A DNA stretch of 53,432 bases from Clostridia bacterium (lineage in GTDB: Bacteria > Bacillota > Clostridia > Christensenellales > DUVY01): NCBI GenBank assembly GCA_026001225.1, contig BNZQ01000008.1, forward strand, positions 1 to 53,432. The letters run 5' to 3'. How positions within the stretch are numbered: the first letter of the stretch is position 1; every line of letters starts with the position of its first letter. Made by a program: the position numbers and the translations under genes. Shown piece after piece: positions 37,247-46,108 of this stretch. The notes under the pieces are model-generated. The model was not told where the DNA came from, ran no database searches, and saw only the letters and a program-made list of their open reading frames with translations.

Positions 37247-37395
37247 TACAGAAAAATAGGCAAGATATTGCACTTTTGTTGGATTTCTATTTTTAAGTCT
37301 GAAAACTCGTTTCTTAATTTTTGCGGACTTTCGCGGCGTAAAGCCCGTTTTGCGCCGCTTTTATAACCGAATTTTACTTTTCGGGCGCAAAATCC

Positions 37396-37424
37396 TTGCT
37401 TTATGCAAAAAAACGATATATAAT
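37396..37424 (+). promoter_or_regulatory. Promoter for the AraC regulator (+ strand)
   Basis: TTGCTT (37396-37401), 17-nt spacer, perfect TATAAT (37419-37424). Transcription would start 6-7 nt downstream, at or next to the A of the ATG at 37431. It is divergent from the promoter of the glycan locus, with about 150 bp between the -35 boxes available for regulator binding. Confidence 0.75.
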
Positions 37425-37430
37425 ATTTTC

Positions 37431-38225
37431 ATGGGCGCTTACGAATATATTTTAGAGGATACGCATTTTAAAATCCACGAGGCGAGCCGCACCACGGTGA
37501 CGCGCGATTGGAGCCGCGTCGTATCCGTCTATCCTTACAACCGTATATACCTCATTATGCGCGGCGAGGCGGAAATCGTCTTGAAAAACGAAACGATAAA
37601 GCTGCAAGCGGGAAACCTGTATTTTCTGCCCGCCTTTCAGGTCATGACCTCCGATTGCCAGGACATGATGGAGCACTATTATATCCATTTTCAAACGACC
37701 GCGACGACCCTGAACCGCGACCTTTTGGAATCCTACAGCTTCCGCACGCAGATACAGGCGGAGGAAAACAGCGAACTGTATTTCAAAATCGCGACCGACA
37801 ACCGTTTCCCGAAAAACGTCTCCGAACAAATAAAGCTGGACGCCGCCTTGCGCCTGCTCCTCGCTCCGTTTATCCTCACCGACTCCTTAAAGGATTTTAA
37901 AACCGAGCTTTTCGCGGACGTCCTCGACTATATCGGCAAAAATATAAACGCCGAAATCGAAATATCCGAGCTGGCGCAAATCGCCAACTTCAACCGCTCC
38001 TACTTTTCCCTGCTGTTCAAGGAAACCTTCGGCGTTCCGCCCAAGACCTTTATTCTGAACCAAAAACTGAAAATAGCCCAAACCCTTCTCTTAGAAAGCG
38101 ACATGACCTGCGGCGCGATCGCCGCAAGCCTCGGCTTCGAAAGCAACATGTATTTCTCCCGCCTCTTTAAAAGCAAGCTAAGCATGGCCCCCTCGCAATA
38201 CCGCAGCCAATCAAAAAAACTATAA
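37431..38225 (+). CDS. AraC-family transcriptional regulator, likely controller of the rhamnosidase locus
   Basis: 264 residues from ATG 37431; frames open further upstream lack any ribosome site and would cross the promoter. The N-terminal half is a cupin-like sensor (IYLIMRGEAEIVLKNETIKLQAGNLYFLP). The C-terminal part has two helix-turn-helix units: ISELAQIANFNRSYFSLLFK, ending in KETFGVPP, and CGAIAASLGFESNMYFSRLFK, with the family-typical SMAPSQYR end. Divergent placement beside the 23-kb glycan locus makes it the obvious regulator, with a rhamnose-containing sugar as possible effector. No Shine-Dalgarno sequence precedes it, consistent with a leaderless mRNA. Confidence 0.92.
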   Translation: MGAYEYILEDTHFKIHEASRTTVTRDWSRVVSVYPYNRIYLIMRGEAEIVLKNETIKLQAGNLYFLPAFQVMTSDCQDMMEHYYIHFQTTATTLNRDLLESYSFRTQIQAEENSELYFKIATDNRFPKNVSEQIKLDAALRLLLAPFILTDSLKDFKTELFADVLDYIGKNINAEIEISELAQIANFNRSYFSLLFKETFGVPPKTFILNQKLKIAQTLLLESDMTCGAIAASLGFESNMYFSRLFKSKLSMAPSQYRSQSKKL

Positions 38226-38226
38226 A

Positions 38227-38640
38227 GGTCACAAAAGCTTTAACGGGCGCAAGCGCAAATATCCGCCGCCGAAAACGAAAAATTTTGACACCAAACCGCC
38301 CAAGGTCAAGGAAATGCTAACCGACGAAGTAATAGCCGAGATAGCCTGCCTGACTGCCGACGCTTTGGAAAAGGAACGGCGCACGGAATGCTTGACGCGT
38401 TTGGACAAGAAACTCTCCGACAACAAAAAGGCGATCGACGCGCTTTTGAATACGCTTGCGCTCGGACGGTCGCCGGAATTGATCCTCGACAAGATTGACT
38501 GTTCCAACTTTCTGACCCGCATCCGCGACTTCACTGTCAAGGAGAACGACATCAAGGCCAAAGCCTTATTCGTCGATATCTTTATTTACAAGGTTTTCTA
38601 CCATAACGACGAAACGCTCACTATCCCTTCATACTTAAAC
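38227..38640 (+). pseudogene. C-terminal remnant of a large serine recombinase
   Basis: Starting 1 nt after the araC stop, an open frame without its own start encodes a basic segment, then MLTDEVIAEIACLTADALEK, a charged coiled-coil-like stretch and ALFVDIFIYKVFYHNDETLTI. That order (post-zinc-ribbon linker, coiled coil, final IYKV.Y..DE.LTI strand) is the usual C terminus of large serine recombinases. The resolvase and recombinase domains are missing. After about 38640 the frame continues into unrelated Arg/Pro-rich residues, so the end is also disrupted. Confidence 0.6.
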
Positions 38641-38687
38641 GAGCGTACGCAGACTTTGCCGCAACCTTGTTCGGGGCGGCGACCGCT

Positions 38688-38981
38688 TCAAGATAAGCGC
38701 CCTGCACCGATGCCCTGAAATTTCATACGTGGAGCATACCCGCACTTTCCGAGAAAACGCCGCCAACAATCGACCGAGGCGGCGACTTTCTCTATTGAGT
38801 CGTAAATATTGTCCGCCGTGCCGGTAAAATGCTCTAAGGTCAGGACGGTTTCCGCGCAAACGGGCGGAAAGCCCTCCTCGGCCGAGCGTATATTGCATAA
38901 ATTTCCCCGCGGCGGATAGCCGTCAATCGTTTTCACGATGTCGGCCAAGATATTCCCCGCGACCGCTATGCCTTTTTTCAC
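38688..38981 (-). pseudogene. N-terminal remnant of a PfkB-family sugar kinase
   Basis: From a GTG at 38981 (GGGAG upstream) the first 30 residues, KKGIAVAGNILADIVKTIDG followed by YPPRGNL, match the start of PfkB-type carbohydrate kinases. The following residues drift away (no GG.G.N motif) and the frame ends after 97 residues, against about 310 normally. Substrate-binding and catalytic GAGD parts are absent. It faces the recombinase remnant, with overlapping ends, and looks like a deletion scar. Confidence 0.6.
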
Positions 38982-39174
38982 AATTCAGTTTACTCCCTTA
39001 TTGAGCATAGAGTTTACGTTATCATTGAGGCAAGCGCTCGGCTTCTAATACTTCGTTCACCGCACCGTCTATGAACTATAGATCCTATCGGCATGACTAC
39101 GTATCAGCGTTTCCGTCGACAAATACTCGAACCGCCGCCGTATGACAATCCTTATTCTTATATAATTCAGATTT

Positions 39175-40836
39175 CTAAAGGATTTCGCAAAACGCGGCGT
39201 AATACCGCTCGCCCAAGGTATACAGCGCGTCGCGGCAAAAATGGATCTTATCGCCGTCGTTCAGGCGTTGATTGTTGGAAAGGAGTCCGTCCGTTTCCAC
39301 AAACGCGCCGCCCGGGAGATCGGCGGCCGAACGGCGCAGCGCGCGGAGAACGGGAGGAATTCGATCCCCGTATTCGCCGGTTTTCCTCCACTCCTCTACA
39401 AAATCTCCGACAACAAAAGGCAGGGACGGCGTTTTAAGCTTTTTGCGTAACGAGGTAATCAACGCGGCGAAATGATCCGTATAGGTTTGCTCGGACGAAC
39501 CCAACATAACGTCGTTTTCGCCCTGATGCCAAAGAAACGCTATGAGGTTATTTTTCCGACTCGTCCCCAAAGCCGCCGCCGACATACTTTCCATTCGGAC
39601 TTGCAGAGGATCGCCTATCCGCCAATTATTCGATAGAAATCCCGTCGCACCTACCGCCGAGCGCACGATCAGCAGCTTACGTCCCGCTTTTAAACGGCCG
39701 TCCGCCTTGTAGCGGCGGGCAAAGGCGAGCGAGAAATCGCTCCCCTCGTGTTCCGCGGCGCGCGACACACGAAAAGAAAAACCGTCCGACCAAAATAACG
39801 ACGTCAAATCCTGCCTGCAACCGTGAGGGCTGACAAAGGTATTCGTAGGTAAAGCGGTATCTTCGAGATAATAAACATCGCCGCACGGGATATACGGTTC
39901 GGATGCATCGCCGCGGCCGCTCCCTTGCGCGTTAGACTGCCCCGCCTGAATAATAACGTCAAACTCCGCGCCGTCGGGAATGCCCGATACCGCCGGTTTC
40001 TCATGAAGCTTGCTGCCCGGCAATGTTCCGGAACAGAACCTCAACATGACGACAGCCGCAGCGGAAAACGACGGATCGTCGATATTTTTTTCGACGTCGG
40101 ATAAAATAAAATCCTTATATTGAAAGTCGCCGTACGTACTGTCGAAATTATGAAAGTGTAAGCCGAAATACAGGAAATATTTCGCTCCCGTCGCGATACC
40201 GTCCGCGCGGGAGATAAGAATTTTGATCAAAGCCTCTTTTTTATCCGACGCACAATCGGAAAAAAGCGCGTACGCACTTGCGGTACTGTTCGGTTCTCCA
40301 CCCGTATAAGCGCGGAACAGACCGCTGCCGGCGTCGTAAAAGGCGTTGAAAATCCGCTTTTTAAGCGCGGCGGCCGCTTCGGCGTACCGATTACTCTCCG
40401 GCTTACCCCAATATATTCCCCAATGAAGCCGGAACGCATAAACCAGCAGCGCGTTCATCGCCAAAGAGCCGTAAGGCGGCGCGTCGGATTTTGCGTTAAG
40501 TCTGTCGAAAAAGCGGTTCTCCGTCTCCGTTATCCCGCCTTTAAGCGCGGTATAAGCCCCCGCGCCGTTATACACGGAGTATTCCAAGGCGGTAACCAGC
40601 AGAACGAGCGAGGAATCCACATGCCCGCAAAGCCTTTGCCGCCCGAAAAGAGTCTCGATAATACGCAGGGCGTTACCGGCATCGTAATCCTTTGAATAAG
40701 AACGCGCCAAAGATATGAGGCGCGTTTGAAGCGCGTAATCGAAATCGCCGAAGAACCGTTCGGTGTTTATATCGGGCAACGCTTTGAGCGCAGTCTCCGC
40801 CTTTGCGTAAAGTTTTTTAATCTTGTTTTCAGTCAT
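39175..40836 (-). CDS. Cytoplasmic SASA-type (sialate O-acetylesterase-like) esterase with helical N-terminal domain
   Basis: 553 residues, no signal peptide. The first about 285 residues are helix-rich with paired aromatic motifs (LRLHWGIYWGKPESNRY, FLYFGLHFHNF) and may be an alpha/alpha toroid; I do not recognise it. Residues about 290-553 form the SASA/SGNH domain: VIIQAGQSNAQGSG (nucleophile Ser), FLWHQGEND (oxyanion Asn/Gln region) and DGDKIHF (catalytic Asp/His). It would deacetylate an imported sugar. AAGGAATC upstream of the ATG is the ribosome site. Family assignment of the C-terminal half is good; the fused N-terminal half is unexplained. Confidence 0.8.
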   Translation of the reverse strand: MTENKIKKLYAKAETALKALPDINTERFFGDFDYALQTRLISLARSYSKDYDAGNALRIIETLFGRQRLCGHVDSSLVLLVTALEYSVYNGAGAYTALKGGITETENRFFDRLNAKSDAPPYGSLAMNALLVYAFRLHWGIYWGKPESNRYAEAAAALKKRIFNAFYDAGSGLFRAYTGGEPNSTASAYALFSDCASDKKEALIKILISRADGIATGAKYFLYFGLHFHNFDSTYGDFQYKDFILSDVEKNIDDPSFSAAAVVMLRFCSGTLPGSKLHEKPAVSGIPDGAEFDVIIQAGQSNAQGSGRGDASEPYIPCGDVYYLEDTALPTNTFVSPHGCRQDLTSLFWSDGFSFRVSRAAEHEGSDFSLAFARRYKADGRLKAGRKLLIVRSAVGATGFLSNNWRIGDPLQVRMESMSAAALGTSRKNNLIAFLWHQGENDVMLGSSEQTYTDHFAALITSLRKKLKTPSLPFVVGDFVEEWRKTGEYGDRIPPVLRALRRSAADLPGGAFVETDGLLSNNQRLNDGDKIHFCRDALYTLGERYYAAFCEIL

Positions 40837-40949
40837 ATGTTGATTCCTTATTAAAGGACTATTTTGGAGATTTCTCCGCTCCGCTTCGCTCCGGTAGAAA
40901 TGACAGGATTATGATTCGGTCGAGATGACAATATTATGTCATAGGAAAC

Positions 40950-41002
40950 TTCCGAAGCAAGGCGAACGCGCACTATTTAATGCGCATCCGCCTCGTTCGG
41001 AA
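40950..41002. other. Large imperfect hairpin and REP-like sequence in the 179-bp gap
   Basis: TTCCGAA (40950-40956) pairs with TTCGGAA (40996-41002), and ACGCGCA near 40966-40972 pairs with TGCGCAT near 40981, with GGCG/CGCC between. No U-run follows on either strand. Just upstream, 40867-40905 reads like a dispersed intergenic repeat (GCTTCGCTCCGGTAGAAATGA, shown here as a GC-rich mini-palindrome followed by GAAATGACAG). Confidence 0.5.
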
Positions 41003-41015
41003 TTAACATATAGTA

Positions 41016-42776
41016 CTACTTTTCGACAGCGTTGTAAAGACTGATAACCGGCAGGAACGAACCGCTCCGGTCATTATTTCCGACGGTTAAAACGTAATAC
41101 ATCGTTTCGCCCGCTTCCAATAAAACCGCCGGCGGATAGAATAGTGCGGCGCCCTCTACAGTACGGTCGCCGGCGGGCACCGTCTCGTTATACACTGTTT
41201 TTCTGACTGATTGCGCGTTTTCGACGATCACTTGGATTGTTATAGCTTCGATCCAACCGTCGATAGCGTTAGCGCCGCTGTTGTTCCATTTATCTATCTC
41301 CACAAAAATCCGGTCTTTTGCCCGAACCGCATAAATAACGCTGTCGTTCGCAAGCAAGCCGAATTGCCAGCCGTTGATTAAAAGACCCGACGAAGCTACC
41401 GCATCGCCCAACGTCTCGGCGGTATACGCGACGGGACTCGCCATAGAGCCATGGGACAGCTTGAAATCCGCTTTCGCGTTCCCGGTAGACCAACCGTAAT
41501 TAGCGGCGGTAACTGTGCTTAAAATAGCTGCGTTGCTAATTCCGCCCAGGTTCCCGATTTTCGTTCCTTTCTCATAGTCGAGAACCGGCGCGACATAATA
41601 TTCCTCATCGTCCGCGTCGGTGTCTTTAAATACGCGTATCTCGTCGATGAACATTTTGCACAATTGTCCGGAGCCGGGTCTGCCGCCGTTAGAGCCGCCC
41701 CAGATCGCCCATACCAGCTGCAAGTCGCTTAAGTTTGTGATGGGCAGATACGGCGCGGTCGGATTATCCATTTCGACAACGAGGCGGTACCACTTCCCCG
41801 CCGTAAAATGCAAGTGGTTCCCATAACCCGGAGCAACTATTTTTCCGTCCTGATCGTACATAGTCAATCCGTACTCGAATATGCTGTCCGGTTTGTACTG
41901 CGCGATAATGAGATCTGTGGGCGTGTAACCTTCCGGCGTTCCCAAAAGAAACCAGAACGAAAGTCTGTTATAGTCGCCCAGTACGTTGACGTCGTCGCCC
42001 AGCATCGTCCTGTCATAGAAATTGGTAATCTCATTATCGAACACGCCTACTTTCATGGAATGCCCGCCTTTCCACGCGTATTCGTCGCTGATCTCGGCCG
42101 AATAATGCTCGTAGCTCGGCATAAATTCGTCCTCAAAACTGAATTTCGTCGTGACATAGCAATCCTGATCGGTCGAGTTGCCGGACGAATCCTCGGCGTC
42201 GACATGGATCGTGTAAACGCCGAATTGGTCAAAGGTCACGATTCCGTCGACGGGCTCTACGGCGCCGTCACCGTACGTGACCGTTATGACGGGCGTAATC
42301 GTTTCGCCGCTGTTGTCCTCTACGGTGATCGTGCGTATGTCGAACGTTTCGTTTAAGCCGGTAATGTTATACTTGCCGATACCGTGAATCACCGGCGCGG
42401 TCTCGTCATAGCACTCGAGCGTATAGGACTTCGACGTGCTGCCGCCCTCCCCAATCGGCACGGTGTACGTTACGACGTAGTCGCCGACCACATTCGGAGT
42501 AAACCGCTTGTTGGTGACCGTCACGGCGGCGGCCTTCGGATCCTTGACGGAAACCTCGGGCGCATACGTTTTGTCGTCCGAGCCTTTTGCGGTGACGTTA
42601 GGTATGACGTACAGCTCCCCGATTTCCGTGAATTTCTTTGTTTGATCCACGTTGAATTCTGTGACCGTTACCGCAGAACCCGGATCCGGATCGTCGGTTT
42701 TTCCGCAAGCGAATGCGGAAAAGGCCAACATTGCGCACAGACAGAGTGTTACTACACGAATGACGAGTTTTTTCAT
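41016..42776 (-). CDS. Surface lipoprotein with Ig-like domains and a jelly-roll-like region
   Basis: 586 residues. Signal peptide with lipobox FACG (ACG after AFS), so lipid-anchored. Residues about 35-125 and 130-215 are Ig-like (APVIHGIGKYNITG, GVYTIHVDAEDSSGNST typical of bacterial Ig/PKD relatives). Residues about 220-400 resemble a carbohydrate-binding jelly roll (SDEYAWKGGHSMKVGV, KWYRLVVEMDN, CKMFIDEIRVFKDTD). No catalytic motif is seen, so binding is the likely role. A GGAG ribosome site lies 5' of the ATG. It follows the truncated beta-helix gene on the same strand. Confidence 0.8.
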   Translation of the reverse strand: MKKLVIRVVTLCLCAMLAFSAFACGKTDDPDPGSAVTVTEFNVDQTKKFTEIGELYVIPNVTAKGSDDKTYAPEVSVKDPKAAAVTVTNKRFTPNVVGDYVVTYTVPIGEGGSTSKSYTLECYDETAPVIHGIGKYNITGLNETFDIRTITVEDNSGETITPVITVTYGDGAVEPVDGIVTFDQFGVYTIHVDAEDSSGNSTDQDCYVTTKFSFEDEFMPSYEHYSAEISDEYAWKGGHSMKVGVFDNEITNFYDRTMLGDDVNVLGDYNRLSFWFLLGTPEGYTPTDLIIAQYKPDSIFEYGLTMYDQDGKIVAPGYGNHLHFTAGKWYRLVVEMDNPTAPYLPITNLSDLQLVWAIWGGSNGGRPGSGQLCKMFIDEIRVFKDTDADDEEYYVAPVLDYEKGTKIGNLGGISNAAILSTVTAANYGWSTGNAKADFKLSHGSMASPVAYTAETLGDAVASSGLLINGWQFGLLANDSVIYAVRAKDRIFVEIDKWNNSGANAIDGWIEAITIQVIVENAQSVRKTVYNETVPAGDRTVEGAALFYPPAVLLEAGETMYYVLTVGNNDRSGSFLPVISLYNAVEK

Positions 42777-42805
42777 GACATTGTTCTCCTTCTTTTTTTA
42801 TTTAC

Positions 42806-42835
42806 CCTTGCCCGTCCGGCCGCGGACGGACAAGG
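42806..42835. other. Intercistronic hairpin with 13-bp stem
   Basis: CCTTGCCCGTCCG pairs with CGGACGGACAAGG (one G-U) around a 4-nt loop. On the - strand it is followed by A-rich, not U-rich, sequence, so it is not an intrinsic terminator for the upstream beta-helix gene; on the + strand it is flanked upstream by Ts. It may protect the 5' end of the lipoprotein mRNA. Confidence 0.7.
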
Positions 42836-42872
42836 ATTAAATATCTGAATAAGTCAGTGATACGGAACGCGC

Positions 42873-44285
42873 CTATTTCAGCTCTACCGTCAGCCTCAAA
42901 GCCTCGCCGTAAACGCCGCAGTCGGATTCCGGCTGAACGACGAGATAGTAAATACCGTTGTGTTCCGGCTCAAAGGTAAAGGACGCCGTGTCGCTTTTGC
43001 CCAACATATCGCGGTAATCAAAGCTTGCATCCTCGCCCGCAACGGAATAGATATTGCACCGCCAGAAGTTGTCCGCGGGGTTAGTCCACTTCAGCTTCAA
43101 TTCGCCGTTTTCAAATGTGGCGGACGGTTTTGACGGCTTGCCGGGCGCGGCGTCGCTCAAAACCGAGAATGTCGAGCCGAGGTCGCGCACGGACCAAGCG
43201 TCGAACGTCGGAAGGCCGCTATATTTTGCCGCGCCGTCCTCGGTGTTGATCAGTATCGAATCGGTGCCGTCAAGGCAGCGGAACGAGGAGGTGCTCTTTG
43301 CAAAATAACGGTTATCGGCAAACTTATACCAGGATATCGACGGGCCGACGAATACGTAATTTATTTTGTTGGGCGAATCGCCGTCATAGACCACGCGGTT
43401 GCCGGTAAACTCGTTGCCCGACCAGCGCCCGTCCTTTCCGTCCGCATAGAACAAGCCCTTGTTATCCGGCGTGCCGATAATCATATTGTCCGTCACCTTC
43501 AGATTATTGACCCCGTAATATTTGGGCGGCACATAGTCGGGCGTTATGTAATCCCCGACATAGATTTGACCTCTGCAGATTGTCGCCGCTTCGTTGTTTT
43601 CCACGCGGTTATCGCGGATAAAGCAATCCAAGTTTGCCATAGTACCGATACCGCTGCCCATGTTATTGTAAGTATGGTTGTACGCCACGTCTATATCGTC
43701 GACGTACCAATCGATGTCGATCGCCATAGCGTCGTTCCCGCTTTGGGTGTCTTTATTTCCGTACGATTCGTTAAACATAATGTCCATACCGGCCGCCGCC
43801 ATCGCCATAATCCCCGCCGCATCGCCGACCCAATGGATTTTCGTATCCAGCCCGGTATTATAGACAAGATTGCGGTTGATCGTGTTGCGCTTTGTTCCCG
43901 CGGTCGTGCCCGCCATATACATGCCGATATGCCCTATATCGCGAACGGTATTGCCGTCCATATGCACGTCGTAAAAAGCGTGCCTTAAATTATTGGGCTC
44001 TTGGCATGTCCTTATCCCGAACATGCTGATATCGTACACCTCGTTTCCGGTAATATACAGCCCGGATAAGCCCAAAGCCGTCCTTGCGCCTCCGCTGAAC
44101 GATATGCCGAGGGTTTTGGTGCTTAGGCCGTCGCCGTAAACCGCGTTGTCGCATATGTAAACGTTGCTGCACTGCGCACCGCTCCCATAATTGCCGGTAA
44201 TCGCGGTACCCGCCGCCGTGACATGAAACGCGAGGCCACGCACAACGAGGTTTACACATTTTCTGGTTGCACGGGAATTACGCAA
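42873..44285 (-). pseudogene. 5'-truncated right-handed beta-helix (pectate-lyase-like) protein
   Basis: The reading frame gives 470 residues, but the true N terminus with signal peptide is missing: recognisable beta-helix sequence starts abruptly at NLVVRGLAFHVTAAGT (near 44250), preceded by residues that are antisense to an unrelated BspA scrap. Inside are repeating helix rungs (GMYMAGTTAGTKRNTINRN, GNDAMAIDIDWYVDDID, CFIRDNRVENNEA). Residues about 370-470 form an FN3-like domain (GKPSKPSATFENGELKLKW). It was probably a secreted polysaccharide lyase or hydrolase. Without a signal peptide it is unlikely to work as such. Confidence 0.75.
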
Positions 44286-44508
44286 ACAAACCTTGTAATT
44301 CCGAATACGGTAACAAGTATTGGCGTAGGTGCTTTCAATGGTTGGAAATCTCTGACAAGCATCACGCTACCGTTTGTGGGGCAAAGCTCAACAGTGACGG
44401 GCAGTAATGCGTTGTTTGGCTATATTTTCGGCACAAATGCTTACACGGGTGGAACATCTACGCAACAGTATTCCGCTGGGAACAGTTACACATACTACTA
44501 TATCCGAG
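44250..44508 (+). pseudogene. BspA-type leucine-rich-repeat gene fragment
   Basis: In the + frame of 44223, residues YTFSGCTGITQTNLVIPN, then VTSIGVGAFNGW, SLTSITLPFVG and ALFGYIFGT are the standard BspA/LRR_5 surface-protein repeat. Both ends stop abruptly: at the left it meets the beta-helix gene, at the right (near 44508) the resolvase remnant. No start, signal or stop of its own remains. Confidence 0.75.
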
Positions 44509-44925
44509 ATGTCCTTGGAGTAGCGGTCGTTCATGATGTTTTGGAACGGCATCATGTCGTTGTCGCCCCGTAAGGTGTCCGTGTTGTCGTTCACCGCTAT
44601 GTACCGGACATTTTTACTCGCGAAGTAAATCTCCGTGTAGTAGCCCGTCTGAATGTAATCGCGCCCCAATCTGCTCAAATCCTTGGTGATGACGAGGTTG
44701 ACTTTGCCGTCCTCGACGTCTTTGAGCAGTCTTTGGAAATCCGGCCTGTTGAAGTTCAGTCCCGTATAGCCGTCGTCCTTGTAAATGTCGTAGACCTTGT
44801 AGCCGTTGTTCCTTGCAGTAGCGTTCGAGCATGAGTTTCTGCGTTTCGATGCTTGAATTGTCGCAAGCCTTGCCGTCGTCCTTGGAGAACCTCGTGTAGA
44901 CCGCCGCGCTGTACAGGGCGGGGTT
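44508..44925 (-). pseudogene. Frameshifted N-terminal fragment of a serine recombinase
   Basis: On the - strand, AAVYTRFSKDDGKACDNSS (catalytic Ser in RFS) and IETQKLMLERYCKEQ are in one frame; the continuation GYKVYDIYKDDGYTGLNFNR, DLSRLGRDYIQTGYYTEIYF and PFQNIMNDRYSKDIS is in another, so there is a frameshift near 44815. The homology ends at 44508 against the BspA scrap. The recombinase and zinc-ribbon domains are absent. A matching C-terminal remnant of this family lies at 38227 in the opposite orientation. Confidence 0.85.
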
Positions 44926-45078
44926 GTGGCGGTTATGACCGTCAACAATAACGCCGTCCCAAACGATAATCGCGTCGCGGCAGCCTTCGTTTCTCAAACT
45001 TTCGCGCAAGTTTTCGTATTCCTCAAAATGCAAGGGCGGTATTAAGTCCTTAAATTTCGGATTGATTTGTAATTCCAT
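44926..45078 (-). pseudogene. ParB-like N-terminal fragment fused to the recombinase remnant
   Basis: From an ATG at 45078 (AAAGGAAAAGGAAT upstream), MELQINPKFKDLIPPL, EEYENLRESLRNEGCRD and IIVWDGVIVDGHNRH match the start of plasmid/phage ParB-like nuclease-domain proteins. After about 51 residues the sequence passes without break into recombinase (ALYSAAVYTRFS), so this is a deletion junction. The region 45079-45238 upstream holds no convincing gene. Confidence 0.65.
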
Positions 45079-45238
45079 ATTCCTTTTCCTTTTTTGATTC
45101 TTTTTTTCTGTTACTTGATACAATTCAAACGCTTTCGATTTTACCCCCGTTTAGACTACCCTTTTCGGCGATTCCTTTGATTGAGTGACACGGGAAAAAC
45201 GTCCCCGATACTTTTCTCATGGACACGCCGCCGCCGTC

Positions 45239-45706
45239 CTAAAAGCACGTTTTCCTACATTTGCAGTTCCTCCTTGTCCGCTTGCTTTCGGGCTTGCCGT
45301 TCGGCTTGGGCGATACGTTGTTCCACAGATACTTACGCAGGTACTGGCTCGCCATCGCCACAAACGGCGACGGCGCGGGTTTGCCGCTGCCGTCCTTTAC
45401 GAGCAGCCCGTGCTGCGAATTCTTTTCCTCGCACTCGATCCACCGCGCCTTGCAGAAAGCATACTCCTCCAAGTTGTACGGCAGTATACCCGTCGTACAG
45501 CCTATCTTTTTCAGCCACTCATGCACGTTGCGGTAAATATCCTTCGCCCTGTCCGAAAAGTATTCCGGCGGCTCGGTCGGGATTTCAAGCCCCGTGTCAA
45601 ACTCCAACAGCCGTATAGACCGCCTGCCGGGATTCCCCTCTAATATTTTCTGCGCCACGCCCTTGGGCTTTCTGCCCGCGCCGCTCCTCGCGCCTCCGCT
45701 CGCCAT
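45239..45706 (-). CDS. Phage terminase small subunit, P27 family
   Basis: 155 residues from the ATG at 45706, which has a perfect AAGGAGGT site; longer frames upstream lack one. GGARSGAGRKPKG at the N terminus, LEFDTGLEIPTEPPEYFSD, and FCKARWIECEEKN are typical of P27-like small terminases, which recognise phage DNA for packaging. The tail after WNNVSPKPNG is unusually basic (SKRTRRNCKCRKTCF) and may be frameshifted. The large terminase gene expected next is missing; a ParB/recombinase scrap follows instead. Confidence 0.85.
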   Translation of the reverse strand: MASGGARSGAGRKPKGVAQKILEGNPGRRSIRLLEFDTGLEIPTEPPEYFSDRAKDIYRNVHEWLKKIGCTTGILPYNLEEYAFCKARWIECEEKNSQHGLLVKDGSGKPAPSPFVAMASQYLRKYLWNNVSPKPNGKPESKRTRRNCKCRKTCF

Positions 45707-45796
45707 AGTTTCATACCTCCTTGCCTTATTCCAAAGATAAACACTGCCGCCGCAATGCCTTTGCTTGTCGGTCTTAATCCCACACATTGCCGAATA

Positions 45797-45999
45797 AATC
45801 AAAATAACAGCCCGATAAATCAAAACTGCAAGCGGATTTCAAGGTTTTGCACCTCAAAACACGCCGTTTTTGCAGCTTTTAATCAAAATAATTTTGATTG
45901 TTTTCAAAAATCAAAACCGATTTTCACCTCGAAACAGCCGTTTCCACCGCTTTTAACAGCTTTTTTTTGATTGTTTGATTTTTATTTTGATTTTTGATT
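45797..45999. repeat. Cluster of eight AATCAAAA/TTTTGATT octamers
   Basis: Exact copies lie at 45797, 45818, 45881, 45892 (inverted), 45909, 45965 (inverted), 45985 (inverted) and 45992 (inverted) within the 402-bp stretch between the HNH and small-terminase genes, which has no supported gene. One more copy lies at 45092. The stretch is AT-rich, unlike its surroundings. Confidence 0.7.
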
Positions 46000-46108
46000 T
46001 CGCGAAAATTCGCGCGCGACTGCTTGCCCGCTGTTTCCCGCCCCTTTTGCAGACTTTTTTACCCCCCTATGCCTGTTTTTGCATAAAAACACCGTTTCCG
46101 CCTCAACT

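Noticed and set aside
38982..39174. Possible promoter or small gene in the gap upstream of the PfkB remnant
   Set aside because: No paired promoter boxes, start with ribosome site or stable hairpin could be found in these 193 bp.
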